Source: Apiosordaria backusii (lineage: Eukaryota; Ascomycota; Sordariomycetes; Sordariales; Lasiosphaeriaceae). Taken from it: 64,000 nt of DNA. Below the pieces are notes generated by a model, which was not told the origin of the DNA, made no database searches, and worked only from the letters and a program-made list of their open reading frames with translations. Below are positions 21,118-34,100 of this stretch, piece by piece (position 1 is the stretch's first letter; each line of letters begins with the position of its first letter). A program made the position numbers and the translations under genes. Location of the stretch: assembly GCA_030549205.1 (NCBI GenBank), contig JAUKTV010000006.1:2126501-2190500 (forward strand), given 5' to 3'.

Positions 21118-23369
21118 TTAAATCCACCTCCCGCTCTCGCTCAATGTCGCCCCCATCGCCGCCATTGTCTGCATTCCGTTGTTCCTAACCCCATTCACGT
21201 CGTCGAACTGACCTTGTTGGTAGTTGACTTGCAGTTGGGCTGGATTAATGTGCATCGTCCCGTACATATTGGAGCTCAAATCGCTGGGAATCAATTGGTA
21301 ATCGGTCAAGGAAGAGAAATTACCGGGGACAACGTCAGTAAGCGTAGAATGGGAGTAAATGTATCCTGGCGGTTGCAATGCTGTTGACTGGTGTAAGCTA
21401 GGAGCAGTTGACGGAGCTGATGCTGGGAATGAAGCGCGAAAGGAGGAGCTCAAATCGGTAACATTAGGCCCGTCTGCTGTTTGTATCGGGGCGATGGGCG
21501 CATGTGACTGTGTCTGCTGCTCTCTGGCGGTCCCTCCAAGTTGAGATCTGAGACGAAGCACTGGCGTTCTAGACTCCATAGCAGAGATTTGCCGAATTTG
21601 TTGTCCCTGTCCTGTCGTCATGTCGGGAATAATTGAAGAATGCCTCCCCGATCCCTTTGGTGTTCCCGCTTCAGAAGAATCAAGCCCAATGCCAGAATCA
21701 CGGTCATGTGTATTAGTCCAAAGAACACGGGCCATTGGTCTGGAGGTACGATTGCCCGTCCTGCTCCCCTGTCTGTTCACATAGTCCATTCTTAACCCGA
21801 TATGTGTCAGATCGTTGACGGCGGACTCGAACAGAGCTTTGATGATAGAGCAAAGACCTTCGAATTGCTCATCGTCTGGAACAAAGGATTGGACGACAGG
21901 CTTGAGGTATTCGAGCTTCTGGAGAAAGGCAGGCTCGAGCTCATGGTGTTCGAGAACGGGAACAAAATTAAATGGCTCAATGTCTTCGTGCTGATCTTCG
22001 GGAAAAGCAAGTTGCCAGAGGTGTTTCCACTGCTCTTCGTCGGAAGGGCCGCAGTCTCGGCCTCTGAATCGTATCCGGGCCGCAGTTTCGCTATTGATAC
22101 CGTCCTCTGGATCAGCGCGCTTGTAGTGGCAGGGTTCCCGTTCACAATGCAGCTCGAGTGCATTTCGAGATGGGAAACCTTTTTTACATCGCTGGCAGGT
22201 CACAATCTCCGAGTCGGCCATGTGTTTGTTGAGGATATGTTTTCTGGACCCATGTTAGTGTTGGTGTTGAGAACTTGAAGCAGGAGACTCGGTGGCAGGG
22301 GCTCAGGGGTTTAGGGGTGGGCTTTGTACCTCAGGTCAGAAAACTTGGTAAACATTGTCATGGCGCACGAGGTATGATCCCTGACGTTGAACCGAGTCGG
22401 GTTTCGGGCGCGGAAGATACACCGTAGCTTTGCGCCACCGACGTTTCGTTCCTCTCCGGGCTCTTTTGTGTCTTCCACGATGCTTCCAGACTCCTCCTCG
22501 TCATCTTCATCGTTCTCCTCGTCACTTAACCGCCTTTTCTTGTTCTGGTTTGGCCTTCCTTTTCCCTTTCCTGTCGGCTTATCGGATTGTGTCGATGATT
22601 GGCGCTGGGACAAACTACCAGCTGAGCCGACAGAGGTGGCACCCGCATCACCTGGCGCTACTGATAGGTCTCCGAAGCAATCCACAAGAGCAGCGATACG
22701 TTCTGCATATGCATAAGTAACGCTTCTGCATACTTCGAGCACCTCCTTGGGCACATCACTGCTATTGATCCCGCGAACTGTGGGAAGGCTGAACGCGAGG
22801 ATGTGGTCTGCCTCCTCAGCAGAGACGGTGTCGTTATCTGATTCGACAGCGGCATCATTGGAATTGCAATCCGCACCGTTGACGGTCTCCAGATCTGAAT
22901 CTGGGGTAACTATGGCCGACTTCAATGAAACTCTCTCCATTCCCAACTGAACCTCATTAATCGAGGCATTCTGCGGCTCTTCCTTCTGGCCAATGCAAAT
23001 ATGATCCCATTCATTCGAATCTTCGGATCCAGAGTCCGGCGACGATGGAGTAGAAATTGGGCTTCCCGGACGTTCTGGTGAAAAGTGGAAGCCAGATAAC
23101 CGCGTTGTTGACCTTGGAGTAGAGGGCGATGACGGCTTTTCTCGGAAGGAAACTCCGTACATTGATGCAGTGTCCTCGAGAACAACAGCAGAATCGATCG
23201 AGGTTGACTGGCGATGTTGCATCGCTGTTGAATCAGGGGTGGCGGATGGCGTAGGTGGAAGACGACCCATCTTCTTCAAGTTCCAAGTGGCCCAGGTGCT
23301 GGTTGTCGCATGACGTTCGCAAAAGGCGTCGATCCCGTCACTTGGAGCATGTTCAAGATCGAGATCCAT
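21118..23369 (-). CDS. C2H2-type zinc-finger protein, putative regulator
   Basis: Two exons (23369-22330 and 22243-21118) joined by an 86-nt phase-2 intron give 721 residues. The N-terminal 290 residues are Ser/Pro-rich and acidic, followed by a basic NLS-like stretch (GKGKGRPNQNKKRRLSDEE) and an acidic patch. The zinc-finger block follows: a Cys-containing segment RCIFRARNPTRFNV, then SDLRKHILNKH, then CQRCKKGF...LELHCEREPC. This matches the common fungal layout in which a degenerate finger precedes a C-x2-C finger that ends in H-x-(R/E)-x3-C. The intron falls inside the finger block. The C-terminus is a disordered Ser/Gln-rich tail. It is probably a nuclear DNA-binding protein; its targets are unknown, and no cluster-specific role can be read from position. 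Confidence 0.8.
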
Positions 23370-25136
23370 TTTGAGCCTCTTGGATTAGGTACGTTTCTCA
23401 GAGCAGCGGTGAGCCGGGCAAACAGCAAAGCAATGCACATACAAAGAAGGCCAAAATAACTCTGTCATGCACAACATGCATGCAGAATGTCAGGTTGTGG
23501 GACAAATGTCTGGAACCAGATTGGCAGAGGATGGGCGAACGACATTTTTTTGCATGGGAATCCTGAGAAATGAGGTCTCCCTACCAGGCTCGAGTCTGCC
23601 TACTCTGAGGCATCCAGAGCAGGGTGCCTCTTTGGGATTGGGATAAGATGATTGGCTCATGACAAGAGTCATGGAGCATGTCAGGTCTCAAAACCTCCCC
23701 ATTGGACTGCGCCGTTGAGTTTATCTTTGAGCTACATCTTGGCAGTTGTACCCCTGCATTGGACTCAACACTTGATTACCTGGATGCACGAATCTTTGGT
23801 AAAAGGGGTAATCCACCTCCCTAGCTTTGACAATATCTACAAACCCTTGGAGAAGGGGTGCGAGAAGGGCGTTGATGACAGGGGTTGTGTGGTCCTTTGC
23901 TCCCATTGGTTTGTGACGTTAATCCGCAGCAACCATATTTATTTACATGTAGCCCTCATGACGATGAGCGCAAAAAATGCTTAGTTGGGGCCATGAAGAA
24001 CGGTAGACTGAGCGGGCTGGAGGCTCACAATGGGGAAGTGTATCAATAGTACCTATGGAAGCTTTCTGAAAAAGAACTAACAACAGGTTACTAATAGCTT
24101 TCAATTTCATACAAATTGGAAGAAATCCTCCGTATCCCAACCATTGAACACAGTATCCATCAAGCTACCTTACCTATCTCAAGCTCTGGCTCGCATCAAA
24201 CGACTGGTAGAAATTGGAGTCTTAATCAACAGCCTCTCTTTTACTTCACGTGCCAGTAAAGATCACCTCATAATCTTGTTTCAAGATGTGCAATCGCACA
24301 AGCTCAAATCAAAAAACAACAAGCGAATGCTTATCGAGCCTGTATGTATATTAATTCAAAGTGTTGCTCATTTCTGTCAAAGCCCTAGCATGAAGAGAGT
24401 CCGAAAACTAACCCCTCAGGTCATCTAGGACGCAGACGCCGGCACCCCCGTCGTACATGATGGGCCGCTTTCTCTACGACACCCAAAATTGGCACAGCAG
24501 AGTTGTTGAACTATCAAGATCGTCGACTTCGAGTTCTTCACTTCAACAGAGTAGCCGACATGAAAGTAAAGGGTTGGGTCAAGCGAAGCAAGGGTATCCC
24601 TCAAACATTGAGATGTAAGAGAAGGTTAAAAGGATCGTGATACCGACCGTGGGAGTACGATTGATGTATACTATTTGTCTGTTACCATAATAATGTATTA
24701 AGCCTGTGCCTGCTGAGAAAAAAAGTCAAAAGAGAAACACGAGGCCAAATTCGATTATTAGCGATGGAGCAATGTAGGTACCTGTCCTTAACTCTTAAGA
24801 ATCAAGAACCTTGAAAAGCACGCCAGAAAGATGCGGAGAACCAGATTGTATGTTGATTAAGTTGTTTCCAAACCAAGCTGTAAAGACCCGACATCTAAAC
24901 CCATCCAATCCATCCATCACCAGGCCTTTCATCATTAGTCTATCCATTAATCCACCCCCTCGCCAGCAATTGCCAGATAACACTTCAAGCCAAGCTACAT
25001 GCCGAATAAAACGCCTCACGTTTCCGAGTCCGGGACCCTGTCAGCAACCGCAAAGAAGACACCTCAGCTAGTCGTTCGCAACATAGCTGCCCAGAGATAG
25101 GTTCTTCATCAGCTTCTGTCCCGCACTGGTCATATA
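23370..25136. other. Intergenic stretch, no gene seen
   Basis: About 1.77 kb of spacer containing the promoter of the C2H2 gene and the 3' side of the FSH1 hydrolase. A TAGGTACCTG element lies at about 24776-24785. No ORF has recognisable features. Confidence 0.5.
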
Positions 25137-26132
25137 TTATGCCGGCGAGAATGTGTAAAAGTCACCCGAAGCAGCAAAATCACTCTTGTCGATCCCGCCA
25201 AGACTACCCTCTTCTCCCTCTTCTTTCATAGCCGCCTTCCTGTTATCCTCCTCTACCTGGGGTATGACCTCCTGCAGAATGTCTCCCAAAACACCGACAT
25301 TCTCCGCATCACGAGGCACGATGTGGCCCAGACCATGATCGTACATGGTGGACTTGCTTGGCTCGCACACGTTGAACAGCGCGACGGCAGAGCTCAGGAA
25401 GGCGTCGTCGCATCCAAAGATGTGGAAGGTGGGAATGTCAATGACAATCCCCGCCTCGTCAAACAGCTGCGCGACGATGCGGTCTTTGCCTTCGAACTTG
25501 AGGGGAGGAGCGCCCGAGATGAACATTGCAAACTGTTGGTGCCCGTCATGTCAGCGGCCATTCACATTTTCTTCATCATTGTGACGTGCAAAAACAAACC
25601 TTGATTCTTCGCTGACACCCGCTCCTCTTGGCCCGTTCCGCCTCCTCCACGATCAAGCTCGCCCCGACCATGGCTCCCTCGCTGTACCCAATGATGGCAT
25701 CGATTTCGGGATCCTCGTCGAGCGTCTTGAAGACGGCATCCAATGCTTCCCTCCACACCCTCTGATGCCAGTCCTCGCCGTGGCCCGCCTTCTGAAACAT
25801 TCTCATTGTGTCCTCTGCGGGGATAGAGTGAGGCACATGTCTGAGCTTGCGAAGAGTCTCAAAAGTGTCTCCCTGGCGGGTGTCCAGAAAGCGGTAGAGG
25901 GGCCGTGCACCGAAATAATCCTCCCATCCTTGAGGGGGGTCGACTTCGTGAGTGCCTTGCGAGTAGGAGAAGGTGCACAGGCCACGCCTCTCCAGCTCCC
26001 CGGCGAGAGGTCCGAGCTGAACTTGAAAGTTCTGAACGAGAAACAGTCAGTATGGTGAGATGGTGAAGAGGAAAGGGGGAGTAAACAAACCTTGGCACTG
26101 CCGTAAGCACCGGGGAGGCAGAGAAACTTCAT
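25137..26132 (-). CDS. FSH1-type serine hydrolase, candidate PKS off-loading enzyme
   Basis: Three exons (26132-26091, 26031-25600, 25532-25137) joined in phase 0 encode 289 residues of a single FSH1-family alpha/beta hydrolase domain. The start MKFLCLPGAYGSAKNFQ is the characteristic family opening. The nucleophile elbow GYSEG places Ser131; Asp200 or Asp201 in HIFGCDDAF and His228 in HGLGHIVP complete the likely triad. Enzymes of this family, such as LovG in lovastatin synthesis, hydrolyse the thioester holding a finished chain on a thioesterase-less highly reducing PKS. The gene is divergent from exactly such a PKS, 2.05 kb away. That is the basis for the inferred role; a housekeeping serine hydrolase is the alternative. 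The last residues (after about 255) are Glu/Lys-rich and probably disordered. Confidence 0.88.
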
Positions 26133-26292
26133 TCCGGAATTAGTTATTAATTGTTAAACTGACCAAGACAGACAGCACCGAGCAGTCTGAACAAGCGAAT
26201 GTGAATTGACAAGATCGTCAAGCGATCTTGAATAGACAAGTGGCAACCGAAAGAGAGAGGTGGATTAGATGGAAGTCTGTGAGAAGACTGAG

Positions 26293-26353
26293 TGGATGGA
26301 TGGATGGATGGATGGATGGATGGATGGATGATGCATGCATGGATGGATGGATA
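26293..26353 (+). repeat. (GGAT)n microsatellite
   Basis: About nine to ten uninterrupted GGAT units, then ATGCATGCAT, then three more units. It lies just upstream of the FSH1 hydrolase start, so length changes could alter its promoter. Confidence 0.95.
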
Positions 26354-28037
26354 CTTTTTCAACAGTGGTGAGAAGGATTCAAATGGGGTATCTATATCTC
26401 TCAGTATTCGGCACTTGCTGAAGAAACTTACCAACCTGCCGAAATCCCAGAATAAACACACAGACGTAAGTATACGCATTCGGATACCGAATACACGCGT
26501 CTCCACGCGCTGTGAAACTCTCACTCATGTTCCCCGAGAGATTTCGCATGCACTGCTGCTAACCAAAGCTGCAGTGACTGAGCAACAGTGCGTATGACGT
26601 CCATTTGTGCCATGCCCTCCCGTCTAGTCGGTGTTTCATGCTTCTGGGAAACTCGACAAACCGTTGCATCGTCTGAAAGTCTAGACCTGGCTTCGGCACT
26701 ATTAGACCCACCGCGAGTCTCAAGTTTTGCCATCCTACATCAACCAGTATGGTCCCTGTGAAACATCGACGGGTAGACAGGAATGTGAAGCGCGCAGACC
26801 TTTTGGGGGTTTAACCTTTGACGCAGGGTCTATTACCCCTGAGGGCCAGCAAGCAAACGATGTCCGCGTATTTCAAGCCCAAGAAAGGAATTCACAGTGC
26901 CTTGCGCAATTCATTCGGCCCGACACTTGAGCCAACGCGCAAAGTTAAAACCACCTTCTTCAGATGAGAGATGAGTCCCAAACCGCATTAGGTTGGTCCC
27001 CGTGAGCTTCGGTTTAGTTCGTACACATGCCTTGGGACCTGCTCGCCTTGTATATCTGGATGAATGTATGCATGCGGACACTTGTACACACCAGGTCAAG
27101 GAACCGACATGAGAGAAACCACGACAGCCATGATAACAGGCGAGATGCATGCGTAGGTATTCCTGCAGCTGGCATTTGCTTTGATAGCATCAGTGAGGGA
27201 GCTGCTGTGTCTTCAAAAGTGATGCTCGTCCACTGGACCAAGACCATCGGCACGTGTGGATCTTGCCTTGACTGTCTGATTGAAGAGCGCCTTCTTGGCA
27301 GGGGTCTTCTGAAATAATCTAGATGATGCACACCGAATCCTGTCCCTAGAATTCATGAGCAACAATCGCGTGTGTCTCTCCATGTTCGGGCCAGGCCGGA
27401 CTCATGCTGGGCCAACAACGGCTGCGCGGCCAAGGCCCAGTCTGGACCAGCACACCAGTCAAACCACAGATGAGACTTCTCATCAATATCCGTTGCTCCC
27501 CACTGTGCCCAGAGCATGAAGAGGCATTCAAACCTTATCTGCAACGCTGATTTCCCCTCAAGTCCCAAAATATGCCGAAACCTGCAGGTTGAAGAAGCCG
27601 TTGCCTCCTCTCACTAGGGGGTCAAGCCGTCCGGGTCTGTCGTCGCGCTAGCCAATGCTGAGGTGTTTGGGACGGGCTTAGCCTATCCCATTTCTAGCCT
27701 CGAGTCTGAAGGCCCGATGTCCTCTCATATTTTACTCCGGAGATAGCAATCTAAATGCTTTATCGGATCGGCGATCAACAATGCCAAGAAACGAAATACC
27801 AAATCCGGGATTCCCGTGGAAAATATGAGGTGAAGGGGAGGTGTCATCGGGGTAGAGACCTGTTAGTTTAACGCTAGGACCGCCGAATGTATAGACCCAT
27901 AGACCGTTGCGGTAAAGGAAGGGTTGAAACGCGCCTGGTGGCGCTATGGCGTAGCTCTGGGGGTGAGCGGTTCGGTGGTCCATCGTTGACAGAGCTGGTA
28001 TCTGTGTCGTGTAGCTTGTCTGTTCCTGACTCTTTCC

Positions 28038-28044
28038 ATATAAG
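28038..28044 (+). promoter_or_regulatory. TATA-like box of the PKS gene
   Basis: ATATAAG lies about 145 bp upstream of the PKS ATG, a typical distance for a fungal core promoter with a leader of around 110 nt. Motif and position only. Confidence 0.4.
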
Positions 28045-28185
28045 TGTTTCGCGCCCGTTTTCCACCCTGATTTGTGAACGAACACTATCACACACACCTC
28101 CCATAATACCCTCCGACCCATCCCCTGCATCGGTCAACAACGCCATATTCGCTCGTTTATGTAATAGATCTCTCGTTGCAGAATC

Positions 28186-31100
28186 ATGGCGGACCAAAAG
28201 CCCATGCCCATTGCCATCGTGGGTATGTCCTGCCGTCTGCCGGGGGATGTATCAACGCCCGGCGAGTTCTATCGTATGCTTTGCCGCAAACGGAGCGGTT
28301 GGTCCAAGGTCCCCAAAGACCGCTTCACCGCCGAGGCATACCACCACCCAAACCCCGACAAGAAGGGATGCTTCAACTCCCAGGGCGGCTACTTCATCAA
28401 AGATGACATCTCCATGTTTGACGCGGGCTTTTTCGACATAACGAAAAAGGAGGCCGAGTCTATGGGTGGGCTCTTCTCTTTTTGACCTGATTGATACTAT
28501 CAGAGCTAACCGTGTCCTGACAGACCCTGCACAGCGGCTGCTACTCGAAACGGCATATGAAGCATTTGAGAACGGTGGATTTCCCAAAGAGAATTTATCG
28601 GGTAGGAAGGTTGGCGTCTTCGTGGGCGCCAACTACACCGAACATCGAGTTGGCAATCTTCGTGATCTCGACCACATCCCAAATTTCGATGCCACAGGAA
28701 ATCAGGGAGCCTTCTTGGCAGGCCGGTTAGCATATTACTTCAACCTGAGGGGACCAACGTTCACGGTAGACACGGCATGTTCATCATCCTTACACGCCTT
28801 GCACCTGGCTGTGCAATCCATCAGGGCGGGTGAGTCTGAATCAGCCATTGTCGCTGCTTCCCATCTCATCACACATCCCGATATTTGGGTGTCAATGGCC
28901 AAGCTCCGTCTCTTTTCCGATGCCGGCAAAACATATGCGTTTGACGACCGAGCCAAGTCGGGATATGCCCGTGGTGAGGGTGCAGGCTGTCTCGTTCTCA
29001 AGCCTCTAGCCCAAGCTCAAGCAGACAACGACCACATCTACAGCGTCATCACTCACTCCGGTATCAACCATAATGGCCGGACAGTGGGCATTGTTGCGCC
29101 TTCCCCAGAAGAGCAAGAACGCTTGCTCCACGACGTGTTCGCTGAGGCCAAGATTGATCCAAAGGACGTCGGCTTCTTCGAGGCTCACGGGACAGGCACG
29201 AAAAAAGGTGACCCAATCGAGGCGACCGCCATCTACAAAGCGGTAGGAAGACACTTTACCCCTGACCAGCCGTTATACATCGGCTCTACCAAGCCAAACG
29301 TCGGCCACTTGGAGGGTGTTTCGGGTATCGTGTCTGTCATCAAGTCGGTGCTGATGCTTTACTATGGCTTCATCTTGCCCAACACCGAGTTCGCCACACT
29401 CAATCCGGCTATCCCCCTCGATAAGTGGAACATGCGAGTTGCAACAACCCAGATGCCATGGCCCAGCAAAAGAAAGTACGCATGCGTCAACAACTTTGGC
29501 TTCTCCGGCTCCAACTCGACCTGTGTCCTCAGCGCGGCACCCATCACGCGCGAGATCGAGTTGGGCAAGGATGCAGGCTACACCCCCCAGCGTCTTTTCG
29601 TCTTGTCGGCCAACGATGAAACAGCGCTCCGCAACAGCATGAAGGAGCTGGGTATCTGGCTCGAGCAGCATGCTGAGCTGTACCAGACCACCATGCCGCG
29701 AAATTTGGCCTATACCCTCTGCCAGCGCCGATCGCATCTTCCATGGCGTGTGGCCCTTGTCGCCGGCATGTGCTCGGCTGTTGCAGGCTCCCTCAACTCC
29801 CACGAGGTGGTTCCTGCTCGTGCCTCAAGTGAACCCCCGAGGCTGGCATTTGTCTTCACTGGCCAAGGTGCTCAGTGGCATGCCATGGGTCGCGAGCTCA
29901 TGACGACACATCCCGTCTTCAAAGAGGCCATCATGCGTGCAGACAAGACCTTGCGGGACATTGGAGCTGATTTTTCCATCTACGAGGAATTGACTCGTGA
30001 CAAAAAGTCCACCAAGGTCGGCCTGGCACACATTTCACAGCCCATCTGCTCAGCTGTTCAAGTGGCCCTGATTGATCTGCTGGAGTCGTTTGGCATCCGT
30101 CCCACAGCGGTGACGGGCCACTCCTCAGGAGAGATCGGTGCTGCGTACGCTGCCGGTGCGTTGGACTTTGAGTCAGCCATGGCCGCTGCCTACTACAGAG
30201 GCCAGGTCATCATCGAGCTCAAGAACACTCACACCCAGTTGAAGGGCAGCATGATGGCCGTTGGCTCCGGGGCTGACGATCTCGCTCCCATGCTCAAGGC
30301 TCTCAATCAGGAGGGTGGCCCGCAGGCCGTCGTGGCATGCGAAAACTCTCCGTCTTCGACCACCTTGTCCGGTGACGAGGAAGCCATTGATCGCGTGGGC
30401 AAGATGTTCCAAGACAAGGGCGTCTTTAACCGCAAGCTGTTCGTCGATGTGGCCTATCACTCCCCGCACATGAAGCTCATTGCCGAGTCGTATCTGAGCA
30501 AGATTTCCCACATCCAGGTGCCCGATACGGTCACGTCATCAGGCGTCGAGTTTTACTCCTCACTTCGTGGCCGCAAGATCGACCTGCACGAGCTTGGTCC
30601 CGAGTACTGGGTCGACAACCTCACGCAAGCCGTTCGCTTTTCCACGTCCCTCCAGCGTCTGTGCAATGAACACAAGCCGGACATCTTGCTGGAGGTTGGA
30701 CCTCACGCCGCCCTCAAGGGCCCAATCATGCAGATGCTGAAAAAGCTGGGCGCTGCTGCCACCAAGATCAGTTACATCCCCACGCTCGTGCGCGATCAAG
30801 ACGCCACCACAACCTGCCTCGAGGCGGCCGGCAAGCTGTTCGTTCGCGGCTACCCGCTGGACTTCTTCAACATCAATCACAAGCGCCAGGAGGAGGAGCA
30901 CCCAGACCTGGTGCCCATGCTGTACACATACCCATGGTCGAAGCAAAAGTATTGGTACGAATCGCGTCTCAGCAAGCAGCACCGTATCAAGCCGTTTGCC
31001 CGCAATGATCTCATTGGCATCCTGGCCGACTGGTCCAGTGAGCTGGAGCCAACATGGCGCAACGTTGTGCGAAACGAGGATTTGCCTTGGTTGAAGGAGT

Positions 31101-34100
31101 ACCAAGTCCAGGGTCGTCAGGTGTACCCGGCGTCAGCATTTGTGTCCATGGTGATCGAGGCTGCCACACAACATGCGAACCTCAAGGGCGCGGATGTTGA
31201 GAGGTTTGACGTGAGGAATTTGAAGATCAAGGAGCAGCTCTTCGTCGAGGACGGCAAGGAATTTGAAGTGCTGCTTACATTCAGGACCTTGGATGGCGAA
31301 AAGGGCCATGAGTTCCACATCACTTCTCACGAGGAGAGCCGTGGGTGGTTGGAGCACTGCACTGGAACTGTCGTGACCGATGCCGCCTCACGTCGTCGCA
31401 CAGCGACCAGGGATGCTTCGGTTCCCAGGGCGAGGGCCGAAACCATGAAGAAGCTGGTCTCTGACGCCGATAGCTCATCCGCATATTCATCTGCAGGCTC
31501 ATCGCCCCCCTCATCAGCAACTTCTGATGCTGGGCACGGTAGCCACACGCCCGCAACCCCAACCCAGGACTGCAGCGGCCAGGCCTGCGACACATCCAAC
31601 AAGCTTAAGACGATAGCCGGCGGCGGCGCAGAGATCTACCAATCTCTGTCAGCGCTTGGCATGGGATTTCCTCAGTCTTTCCAATCCTTGGTCGACGTGA
31701 GCATCAACAAGACCAAGGTTGTGGCCAACTGCTGCACCCGCGACACTGCCGCAGACATGCCCATGGAATTCGAGACACCCTTCAAGATCCACCCTTCGGT
31801 CTTGGACGCCATGATGCAGGTGCCGCTCCTGCACTTGGAATCGACCGAGGATGGCGAGCCCACAGCCCATGTCCCTGTTGCTATCCGCCATGTCACTGTG
31901 CGCACGCCTTGGAAGAAGCGGGCCAGCGACACCTTTTGCATTCACTCCAACCCGGAGTCGAAGACGGGAACTTTCATGGTGGAGGCCTTCAGCGGGGCTA
32001 CCTCGGGAGCAGCTGCCCTTTCCATGTCCGGTCTTGAAATGAAGGCGCTCAAGATTAGCCAAAAGGATACCAATGCGCCCAGAGAGTTGTGCTTCCAATT
32101 CGATTGGCAACCGTTCACAAAAGCGAAGGGCAAGGGGCAGCCGGATGATCAAAACACGAAGCAGAAGCCCAACTCCAACATCGTCATTGTGACAGAAGAC
32201 GAGAAGGACCCCTTGGTTTCTGCCCTATACCGGGCTATCGAGACCCGCGTGGGGCTTTCTCCAAGAGTCTCCTCGTTGGACAGCTTGACCGACTTTGGCT
32301 CGCAGTTCCTGGTCCTGTCAGACCTCAAGAACCCCGTGCTCCCCAACCTCTCGGCCTCCCGTCTTGAGCAGATCAAGTCACTGCTCACCACTTCACCTGG
32401 GCTGATGTGGATTACCCGTGGAGCGACACGCTTTCCCACCAACCCCGAAGCCAATATGGCGCTCGGCCTCATTCGTACAGCTCGTTCGGAACGCAGTGCC
32501 GTCGCTACCAGTTTGGACCTGGATCCTAAGAGTAAGCTGTCGGCCGATGAACAAGCCAACCTGATCTTGGAAGCCTTGGGGGCATCCGTCTTGTCTGACG
32601 ATGAGGGAGAGAAAGAGATGGAGTTTGCGGAAGAGCAGGGCGAGCTCGTGGTTCCACGCATCAAGGTGGATGAAAAGCTCAACTTGGATGTGCACCGTAG
32701 CCTCGGCCCCTCGGCGTCGTACCTCCAAAACTTCCACCAGCCCGGCCGTCAACTGCGGTTGGCACCTCATAGCTCGGAATCATTCGACGACATGTTCTTT
32801 GAGGATTGCCCGGAGACGGCTTTGGGCGAGGACGAGGTTGAGATCACTGTGGTTGCCTCGGCCCTCAGCAAGGATGATGCCGACAAGGCCGAGACCCATG
32901 ATGCCGAGTCCAAGATTGTGCGTAGTTGCAGTGGCACCATCACTCGCGTCGGAAGGGGCGTGAGAAACTTCACAGAAGGCAGCAAGGTGTGCGCCTTGGC
33001 GCTGGGTCCTTTTGGAACACACGCCCGGGCCAGGACATCCAGTGTTGTCGCCATCCCAACGGGCATGAGCATGGAGAATGCGGCCATCATCCCAGCAGCC
33101 TTCTCTGCCGCACACTACGCCTTGGTTGATGTGGCCAAGCTGCAACCGAGCGAGAGGATCCTTATCCAACTCGCGGGCCCAGCCGGTCTTGCCGCGGTCG
33201 AAGTGGCCCGTCATCTGGGCGCATCGGCATATGTCTTGGTGCAGAATGACGATGAGAGTGCCACAGCGAAGAGAGCCGGGGTGCCCAGAGAGCGTGTGCT
33301 GAATGCTCGCAGCATTTATCTCCGCCGGCAGCTGGAGGAGGCCACGGGTGGTGAAGGCATGGACGTTGTCTTGACGCTGTCTGGCAACGAGAATGATGTT
33401 GCTTGGGAATGCCTTGCTGATTTTGGTCGCTTTGTCGAGATCCGAACATCGGCCACCCATGCCAACACCAGGCCGGAGCTTGGAGTCAACGCCACTTTCA
33501 CCTCTCTCAACATGGCCAGTGTGGCAGCTGTCAGGCCGAAAGCGATGGAGCGTACCCTCAAGGCCATCGTCGACAATATCGCCAACGGTGTCATCAAAGC
33601 CCCTTCAGATGCCACCATTCTTCCCGTGTCCGAGCTTTCCAGGGGTATGGAGATGGTCCACAATCGCGCCGCGCACGCTGTGGTGGTGGTGGCTGGACCA
33701 AAGGAACAGGTTAAGGTGAGCATATTGCCTGTCTGCTTCAGCTTGAACCGAATCTAACTAACAACATCACCAGGCCATGCACCGGATATCCAAGTCCATC
33801 TTCCGGAGAGACGGCACGCACGTCGTAGTGGGCGGTACTGGTGGTTTGGGTCGTTCCATGGCCAAGTTCATGATTGAACATGGTGCCCGCAGCATAGTGT
33901 TGCTCTCGCGCAGCGGAGGTGGCAAGGAAATGGTGGACCAGCTACAAAAAGAAATCAACTGCCCAGATGCGCGTGTGTTGGTGAAGAAGTGCGACGCCAG
34001 CGACGAGCAACAGGTGAAACAGCTTGTTGCCGAGTGCGCCAAGTCACTCCCTCCCATCTGCGGCGTTATCCATGCGGCCATGGTCCTTCGTGTAAGTACT

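Larger units (their letters stand above)
26133..28185. promoter_or_regulatory. Divergent region between FSH1 hydrolase and PKS
   Basis: A 2.05-kb spacer flanked by two divergent genes. It holds a GGAT microsatellite near the hydrolase end and a TATA-like box near the PKS end. No gene was seen in it. Shared regulation of the two genes is inferred from arrangement. Confidence 0.5.
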
